Part shown: positions 59,284-64,000 of the stretch, piece by piece | Numbering within the stretch: the first letter of the stretch is position 1 | How the letters are laid out: every line of letters starts with the position of its first letter | Assembly (NCBI GenBank): GCA_023409535.1 | Contig: JAEYGZ010000048.1 | Coordinates: 62,001-126,000 of the forward strand | Source: Bacillota bacterium | GTDB taxonomy: Bacteria > Bacillota > Clostridia > Lachnospirales > Lachnospiraceae | Direction: 5' to 3' | DNA: 64,000 nt | Translations under genes and position numbers: made by a program | The notes under the pieces: model-generated | What the model was told of the DNA's origin: nothing | What the model saw: the letters and a program-made list of their open reading frames with translations, nothing else | Databases searched by the model: none

Positions 59284-60609
59284 CTAGAATTCTGTGGTGG
59301 CTTCCGCGGTAACGACGGCGTAAACTATCTTATGTTGTTCAGGCTGCTTTTTACTGATGTGATAGGAATTCAGAAATCTATCCTTTGCTTCAGCCAGCTT
59401 CCTGCCATCGTTTGCATACAGGGTCGCAAGAGGCTCTCCCTTATGAACGGCATCACCAAGCTTTTTATGAATATAAATTCCTACGCTTAGATCAATCATA
59501 CTCTCCTTTGTTTCCCTTCCTCCCCCAAGAATTAAGGAGGTCATTCCCACCTCATCTGTCTGAATAAAGGAGACATAACCATCCTGGGGAGCTTCCGCCT
59601 CTGCGGTTAGTGCCGCTTTGGTAAATAATTGTGTATCAAATACCGGTCTGCTGTCCCCGCCCTGAGCGCTGACAAACTCGGCCAATTTATTTAAGGCACT
59701 GCCATCCGCTATAGTCTTCTCCAGCAGTGCTCTTGCTTCTTCTGCCGTTGCCGCAATTCCTGCACCAAGCACCATATAAGAAGCCAGGGTTAAGCTTTCC
59801 TCAAGCAAATCCTCCGGTCCGCCGCCGGATAGGGTATGAATTGCTTCAATTACCTCAAGATTATTGCCTACCGCTCGGCCAAGGGGCTGATTCATATCCG
59901 TAATAACCGCATAGGTTTTTCTTCCTGCAAGGGTTCCGATTTGAACCATTTCCCGGGCAAGTGCCAGAGAGGCTTCATAGGTCTTCATAAAGGCACCGCT
60001 GCCGGTCTTTACGTCAAGCACGATAACATCGGAACCGGAGGCTATCTTCTTACTCATGATACTGCTGGCAATCAGGGAGATGTTATCCACGGTAGCGGTC
60101 ACATCCCGAAGGGCATAAATCTTCTTATCGGCAGGGGCAAGATCGGCGGTCTGTCCGATGATGGCCATCTTGATACGGTTTACATTATTAATAAATTCTT
60201 CCTTGGAGACAGAAGTTGAAAATCCCGGAAAGCTTTCCAGCTTGTCAACGGTTCCGCCGGTATGCCCAAGGCCTCTGCCGGACATTTTTGCAACAGGAAC
60301 TCCAAGGGCTGCCACCATGGGACTTAAGACCAGGGAAGTCTTATCACCGACACCGCCGGTGCTGTGCTTATCTACCTTTATCCCATGAATTGCCGACAGG
60401 TCAAGAATATCTCCGCTGTGTGCCATGGCTGTGGTTAAGTCTGCAGTCTCCTGATGATCCATACCGTTTAAGCATACCGCCATTAAGAAGGCGGACATCT
60501 GGTAATCCGGAATGGAACCATCGGTATACCCCTTCACAATGAAATCTATCTCCTGAGCGGTTAATCTCTCTTTATTTTTCTTTTTATTTATAAGATCATA
60601 CATTTTCAT
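59284..60609 (-). CDS. pdp: Pyrimidine-nucleoside phosphorylase
   Basis: This enzyme splits uridine and thymidine with phosphate to give the base and (deoxy)ribose-1-phosphate. The 441-residue protein has KVDKHSTGGVGDKTSLVL (family signature, phosphate/sugar loop), MSGRGLGHTGGTVDKLES, SSIMSKKIASGSD and a C-terminal alpha/beta domain. I chose the ATG at 60607-60609, downstream of AAGGG, which removes an upstream stretch without a binding site. It occupies the place of drm-pupG in the Bacillus gene order. Thymidine-only specificity is not excluded. Confidence 0.95.
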   Translation of the reverse strand: MKMYDLINKKKNKERLTAQEIDFIVKGYTDGSIPDYQMSAFLMAVCLNGMDHQETADLTTAMAHSGDILDLSAIHGIKVDKHSTGGVGDKTSLVLSPMVAALGVPVAKMSGRGLGHTGGTVDKLESFPGFSTSVSKEEFINNVNRIKMAIIGQTADLAPADKKIYALRDVTATVDNISLIASSIMSKKIASGSDVIVLDVKTGSGAFMKTYEASLALAREMVQIGTLAGRKTYAVITDMNQPLGRAVGNNLEVIEAIHTLSGGGPEDLLEESLTLASYMVLGAGIAATAEEARALLEKTIADGSALNKLAEFVSAQGGDSRPVFDTQLFTKAALTAEAEAPQDGYVSFIQTDEVGMTSLILGGGRETKESMIDLSVGIYIHKKLGDAVHKGEPLATLYANDGRKLAEAKDRFLNSYHISKKQPEQHKIVYAVVTAEATTEF

Positions 60610-60734
60610 AGTCAATCCCTTGCCTTTCTGATTTGTATGGAATATACCTATTATATACCAAAAGAGTTCAGAAACATATCTTATCAATAAAATTTAATTA
60701 TTAAACATTTTTAAATGTTATTTATTAAAACAAA

Positions 60735-60750
60735 TTGAATAATTATTCAA
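60735..60750. promoter_or_regulatory. ARG-box-like palindrome
   Basis: TTGAATAATTATTCAA is a perfect 16-bp palindrome and contains TGAAT-AATT-ATTCA, the core form of the arginine repressor box. It lies 7 bases upstream of the DAHP synthase -35 and between two divergent genes. One such box can occur by chance in AT-rich DNA. An ArgR/AhrC target here is a hypothesis. Confidence 0.4.
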
Positions 60751-60757
60751 GATTTGA

Positions 60758-60786
60758 TTGACTAACGATGGAAAAAAAGATAAAAT
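60758..60786 (+). promoter_or_regulatory. Promoter of the DAHP synthase gene
   Basis: TTGACT (60758-60763) and TAAAAT (60781-60786) are spaced by 17 bases, about 30 bases before the ATG at 60816. The leader is too short for an attenuator. Confidence 0.7.
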
Positions 60787-60815
60787 AGTCAGAAAAAACG
60801 AGGGAGATGAAACGT

Positions 60816-61844
60816 ATGAGTTTCAAATTTATAAAGGAAGTAATATCGCCGGAGGAACTGGCCAAGCTTTGCCCCATGCCGGCAAAGGACGTACTTCTGA
60901 AACAGGAACGGGACAGACAAATCAAAGAAGTATTTACAGGTGCCTCTGATAAATTTCTTGTTATCATCGGGCCCTGCTCCGCCGATAACGAGGATGCGGT
61001 ATGTGACTACATCTCCCGTCTTGCCAAGGTTCAGGAAAAGGTCGCAGATAAAGTAATTATAATACCAAGAATTTATACCAACAAACCCAGAACAACCGGG
61101 GAAGGCTATAAAGGCATCGTCCATCAGCCGGATCCGGAAAAGGAACCGGATTTACTGGAAGGGCTCATCGCCATGAGGAAGATGCATCTTCGCGCAATTG
61201 CGGAAAACGGACTTACCGCTGCCGATGAGATGCTCTATCCGGAGAACTGGCCGTATTTGGCTGATATTCTCTCCTATGTTGCCGTTGGCGCCCGCTCCGT
61301 TGAGAATCAGCAGCACCGACTTACCATCAGCGGCATCGATGTACCTGCCGGTATGAAGAATCCAACCAGCGGTGATTTTGGTGTCATGTTAAATTCTGTT
61401 GTAGCTGCTCAAAAGAGCCATACCTTCTTATATCGTACCTGGGAGGTGACTACCTCCGGCAATCCTTTGACGCATACCATTCTTCGCGGAGCGGTCAATA
61501 AGCATGGACAATCTATTCCCAACTATCATTATGAGGATTTAAATCTCCTGGCTTCCATGTATCATGAGCGTGATCTGCAAAACCCTGCCATAATTGTAGA
61601 TGCAAACCATGCAAATTCCAATAAACTATATCAGGAGCAGATACGAATTGTAAAGGAAGTGCTTCACAGCCGCAGGCACTCTGTCGATATTGGTGCTTTG
61701 GTTAAGGGGGTTATGATCGAAAGCTATATCAAGGGTGGCAGTCAGAAGATAAGTGATCATATCTATGGTAAGTCTATCACAGATCCTTGTCTTGGCTGGG
61801 AAGATTCAGAGAAGCTGGTTTATACAATAGCGGAAGGCTTATAA
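60816..61844 (+). CDS. 3-deoxy-7-phosphoheptulonate synthase (type I DAHP synthase)
   Basis: This is the first enzyme of aromatic amino acid synthesis; it joins phosphoenolpyruvate and erythrose-4-phosphate. The 342-residue protein is the E. coli AroF/G/H type, with VIIGPCSADNEDAVCDY, RIYTNKPRTTGEGYKGIVHQ (substrate loop), TSGDFGVMLNSV, and IVDANHANSNK. I chose the ATG at 60816-60818, 9 bases after GGGAG; the frame opens 9 bases earlier with an ATG that overlaps the ribosome binding site. It stands alone on the plus strand. Which aromatic amino acid inhibits it cannot be read. Confidence 0.95.
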   Translation: MSFKFIKEVISPEELAKLCPMPAKDVLLKQERDRQIKEVFTGASDKFLVIIGPCSADNEDAVCDYISRLAKVQEKVADKVIIIPRIYTNKPRTTGEGYKGIVHQPDPEKEPDLLEGLIAMRKMHLRAIAENGLTAADEMLYPENWPYLADILSYVAVGARSVENQQHRLTISGIDVPAGMKNPTSGDFGVMLNSVVAAQKSHTFLYRTWEVTTSGNPLTHTILRGAVNKHGQSIPNYHYEDLNLLASMYHERDLQNPAIIVDANHANSNKLYQEQIRIVKEVLHSRRHSVDIGALVKGVMIESYIKGGSQKISDHIYGKSITDPCLGWEDSEKLVYTIAEGL

Positions 61845-61861
61845 TTGCAGTTATAACCCAG

Positions 61862-61909
61862 GCATAAATAGTAAGGGTGGATTACTGAATCCACCCTTAC
61901 TATTTATGC
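61862..61909. terminator. 22-bp perfect hairpin between aroF-type gene and xerD-like gene
   Basis: The 22 bases at 61862-61883 pair perfectly with 61888-61909 around the four-base loop ACTG. The genes converge on it, so it can end both transcripts. No pure T-run follows, but the outer third of the stem is AT-rich. It is one of the longest perfect hairpins in the window. Confidence 0.7.
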
Positions 61910-61940
61910 ACCTATCGCAGGCGCGTTATCTATTTAATTA

Positions 61941-62816
61941 TTACGCCCTGGGATGCGTATTCATATACACTTCCCTGCTGTTTTTTGCCGAGTGGTTCAG
62001 ATACAGATGGGTGGTGGTAATATCCGCATGACCTAAGAATTCCTGTACACTGCCGATATCCGCCCCGTTCTCCAGCATATGAGCTGCGAAGGAATGCCGT
62101 ATGGTGTTGGGATTGATCTCCGTCAAACCGACCAGCTTAGCATAGGCCTTCAGAATCTTCCACAGCCCCTGTCTGGTTAATTGCTCTCCGGAAGAATTTA
62201 AGAATAAGATTTCACTGTTCTTCTTGTCAAAGCTGAGTGACCGGATATTCAAGTATTCCTGCAGGGCTGATTTCGCTGTCTTGCCAAAGGGAATATAACG
62301 TTCCTTGCGCTCCCCGCAGGTGACATATCTGCCGGACAGATTGATATCCTTTAACTTCATGGTAATCAGCTCGGACACCTTAATGCCGGTTGCATACAGA
62401 AGCTCCAGCATTGCCCTGTCACGGATGCCCTTCTTGGTTCTTGGGTTTGGCTGCAGCAACAGCTGTGCGATCCGCTCGGTTTCCAGTATTTGTGGTGATT
62501 TCTTCTGTACCTTCGGCGGTTTAATTCGCTCTGAAGGATCTCCGGAGATAATTCCCTGCTTGATCAGATACAGGAGAAATGCTTTCATTGCAGCAATATT
62601 CCTGGATACCGAAGCCGGGGATAATCCTTCCTTCTCTAAGGAAAGAATGTAGGAATTCAATGTTGTTTCACTGATCTTGGCTGCAGAATTAATATTCTGC
62701 TTTTCGAGGAAATGCTGCAGCTTTCTCAAATCATTTTGATATGCCTGTAAAGTGTTCGTTGAAGCATGTTTTACTTCCTGTAAATAAGTGATGAAGTCAA
62801 AGATGTACTGTTCCAT
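61941..62816 (-). CDS. XerD-like tyrosine recombinase with altered catalytic residues
   Basis: This 291-residue protein has an N-terminal core-binding domain (about 1-85) and a catalytic tyrosine recombinase domain. Compared with XerC/XerD, the first catalytic arginine (ATGLRVSEL) is a lysine, YATGIKVSEL, K146. The HxxR histidine is asparagine, NPNTIRHS, N237. The second arginine (R240), H263 in LGHADITTTH and the tyrosine in HLYLNHS (Y272) are present. It is encoded next to spoIIM and the NUDIX gene, as ripX/xerD is in Bacillus. Dimer-resolution activity is therefore uncertain and a reduced or changed role is possible. Confidence 0.85.
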   Translation of the reverse strand: MEQYIFDFITYLQEVKHASTNTLQAYQNDLRKLQHFLEKQNINSAAKISETTLNSYILSLEKEGLSPASVSRNIAAMKAFLLYLIKQGIISGDPSERIKPPKVQKKSPQILETERIAQLLLQPNPRTKKGIRDRAMLELLYATGIKVSELITMKLKDINLSGRYVTCGERKERYIPFGKTAKSALQEYLNIRSLSFDKKNSEILFLNSSGEQLTRQGLWKILKAYAKLVGLTEINPNTIRHSFAAHMLENGADIGSVQEFLGHADITTTHLYLNHSAKNSREVYMNTHPRA

Positions 62817-62857
62817 TAATTACCTCCTCATTCGCCATGACCAATATAATATCAAAT

Positions 62858-63466
62858 CTAGAATAATCCCAGTGTTTTCTTCAGAATAAACGCACCCGGA
62901 TATGCCTCCAGAAAGCTGGCAAATACTAAAACCACTGCCAGAATTAAGATAAGAAGCAGGTTGGACCGGAGCGGCTTTAAAAATCCAAGAATACTGGTAT
63001 TTGTCTGTTGATAAATATCCCTGCACATCTGAAAGCCTTTATACAGACTAAGCAGTGCTATCGGAAGATACAAAAGACCATGAGGAAATACATAAATAAG
63101 TACAAGAAGCATTCCCTTCAAGCCGTACTGCATCGTCACTGCAGATATAAAAAAACCTGCAAAGAATCCGTAGGAACATATTTTAAATGCCATATATGGA
63201 ATCCCGAGAATTGTTATGCTAAGTAACCAGAACATAATAAAGCTGTTGAAGTTATTCCCAAGTACATAGCGGAACAAACCGGCGTAATTAATATTATTGG
63301 CTGCAATAACAGAAAATACATTGTCTTCATAGATCCGGATCCGTTCAGCAAAATTTTCACGGAATACATTGGCACATAGTACCCCGAGGAACAACCCAAG
63401 GATCAGAAGAAAAAATGCGATCTGCATTGCATTCATTCGGTTTAACTGTAATCTCAGCTGCTTCAT
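62858..63466 (-). CDS. spoIIM: Stage II sporulation protein M (SpoIIM)
   Basis: SpoIIM is a membrane protein of the SpoIID-SpoIIM-SpoIIP complex that thins septal peptidoglycan and drives engulfment. The 202-residue protein has about five membrane helices. Characteristic stretches are NNFNSFIMFWLLSITILGIPYMAFK and YGFFAGFFISAVTMQYGLKGMLLVLIYVFPHGLLYLP, as in the SpoIIM/DUF95 family. It lies between xerD and the NUDIX hydrolase, as in Bacillus. It marks the organism as a spore former or descendant of one. Confidence 0.93.
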   Translation of the reverse strand: MKQLRLQLNRMNAMQIAFFLLILGLFLGVLCANVFRENFAERIRIYEDNVFSVIAANNINYAGLFRYVLGNNFNSFIMFWLLSITILGIPYMAFKICSYGFFAGFFISAVTMQYGLKGMLLVLIYVFPHGLLYLPIALLSLYKGFQMCRDIYQQTNTSILGFLKPLRSNLLLILILAVVLVFASFLEAYPGAFILKKTLGLF

Positions 63467-63530
63467 CCTTATGCCCGCCTGTCATTTGAATATATATAAT
63501 AATATGACGGCCAGAGCAAATTAGAACAAG

Positions 63531-64000
63531 CTACAGTCCCATTTTTGATTTATAGGCTAGAATTGCTGCGATGGTTTTTGCGTCCATAATCTTACCTTCC
63601 AGAATCAAATTGGTCAAATCAGACAGGCTGTGACGCTCAACATTGACAAATTCGTCCTCGTCCAGATTTTGAACGGACGGGGTAATTCCTGTTGTGCAAT
63701 AGATACAGATTTTTTCATTGCTGAAGGCAACTGTGGTATACACATCAATCAGATGCTCCACTTCACCGGCCTTATACCCGGTCTCCTCCTCACATTCCCT
63801 GACTGCACAGGTGAGATTATCTTCTCCCGGATTTAAACCGCCGGCGGGGATCTCAAGGGTATAGCTGTCTACCGCATTACGGTACTGTCTGACCATAAGT
63901 ATCTTGCCGTCTTCATCCACAGCTACCATGGCGGAAGCACCTTTGTGATTGATAAAATCAAAAGTGGTCAGCTTGCCTCCGTTGACTTCTATCGTGTCGT
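63531..64000 (-). CDS. NUDIX hydrolase, ADP-ribose pyrophosphatase type (5' end beyond the window)
   Basis: The frame is open to base 64000, so the N-terminus is missing. About 155 residues are visible, starting DTIEVNGGKLTTFDFINHKG, the fold preceding the catalytic part. The NUDIX box is complete: GGLNPGE, seven residues, then RECEEETGY, matching G-x5-E-x7-REUxEExGU. The VRQYR and EIPAGGLNPGE arrangement is typical of NudF-type ADP-ribose pyrophosphatases. Its place before spoIIM and xerD matches nudF in Bacillus. The methionine at 63927-63929 is internal and not the start. Confidence 0.93.
   Translation of the reverse strand, partial: DTIEVNGGKLTTFDFINHKGASAMVAVDEDGKILMVRQYRNAVDSYTLEIPAGGLNPGEDNLTCAVRECEEETGYKAGEVEHLIDVYTTVAFSNEKICIYCTTGITPSVQNLDEDEFVNVERHSLSDLTNLILEGKIMDAKTIAAILAYKSKMGL

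Noticed and set aside
1..64000. rRNA, tRNA, CRISPR arrays, toxin-antitoxin pairs, restriction or phage defence genes
   Set aside because: None was found on reading both strands; nearly all coding space is filled by recognisable housekeeping or metabolic genes.

Overview
The window looks like an ordinary chromosomal stretch from an anaerobic, endospore-forming member of the Firmicutes, most likely class Clostridia, family Lachnospiraceae. This is inferred from the gene content and from recalled protein resemblance, not from a search. The supporting signs are sporulation-linked genes (spoIIM, a dacF-type carboxypeptidase, a GerMN lipoprotein), an IspH-ribosomal protein S1 fusion typical of Clostridia, a flavodiiron protein, a transcarboxylase-like biotin enzyme set, strong AGGAGG-type ribosome binding sites, and moderate-to-low GC. 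Almost every gene lies on the minus strand. Only the sortase gene (45720-46949) and the DAHP synthase gene (60816-61844) are on the plus strand. I saw no rRNA, tRNA, CRISPR array, prophage or intact insertion sequence.

Layout, read by rising coordinate; transcription is mostly right to left. 1-2923: the ylxM-ffh-rpsP-khpA-rimM translation and secretion operon. 3096-6853: a biotin-dependent carboxyltransferase operon (carboxyltransferase, OadG-like anchor, biotin carrier, OadA/PycB-like subunit). 7016-8772: recA, with a strong promoter and a LexA box, then recX. 9025-10242: threonine ammonia-lyase. 10299-17462: the conserved plsX-acpP-rnc-smc-ftsY cluster, with a palindrome-rich acpP-rnc spacer. 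17656-22385: HI0933-like flavoprotein, cmk, ispH-rpsA fusion and cheR. 22669-28311: GerMN lipoprotein, cinA, pgsA, rimO, an unknown protein and folD. 28333-30184: a sparse region with a self-regulated MerR/TipAS gene, a large 27-bp-arm palindrome and a possible 21-residue membrane peptide. 30185-34151: a YesM/YesN-type two-component system with a solute-binding lipoprotein encoded between kinase and regulator. 34218-40505: phosphohexomutase, a GH94 disaccharide phosphorylase and an aconitase-family hydratase. 40575-46949: a membrane protein, a KDG-type sugar kinase, a small membrane protein, flavodiiron FprA, a DD-carboxypeptidase and sortase B. 47025-53651: a six-gene polyamine operon. 53992-64000: scpB-scpA, a phosphoesterase, a dacF-type peptidase, an Ig-like membrane protein, a ThuA protein, pyrimidine-nucleoside phosphorylase, DAHP synthase, xerD-like, spoIIM and a NUDIX hydrolase. 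This order recalls the nudF-spoIIM-ripX-drm-pupG-dacF and scpAB neighbourhood of Bacillus.

How the genes work together. The polyamine operon encodes arginine decarboxylase, agmatinase, spermidine synthase and AdoMet decarboxylase. It also encodes carboxyspermidine dehydrogenase and decarboxylase, so two different routes to spermidine appear to share one transcript. GH94 and the phosphohexomutase form a phosphorolytic module from disaccharide to glucose-1-phosphate to glucose-6-phosphate. The carboxyltransferase operon has the parts of a transcarboxylase (12S, 1.3S and 5S types) plus a membrane gamma-like subunit, but no sodium-pump beta subunit in the window.

No clear defence island or large unknown system is present. 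The less ordinary signals are mostly non-coding: a dispersed 53-bp repeat with palindromes, the 27-bp inverted repeat, an RBS-sequestering hairpin at the GH94 gene, a CRP/FNR-like site centred about -41.5 at fprA, and an ARG-box-like palindrome at the DAHP synthase promoter. The XerD-like protein also has two catalytic positions replaced.
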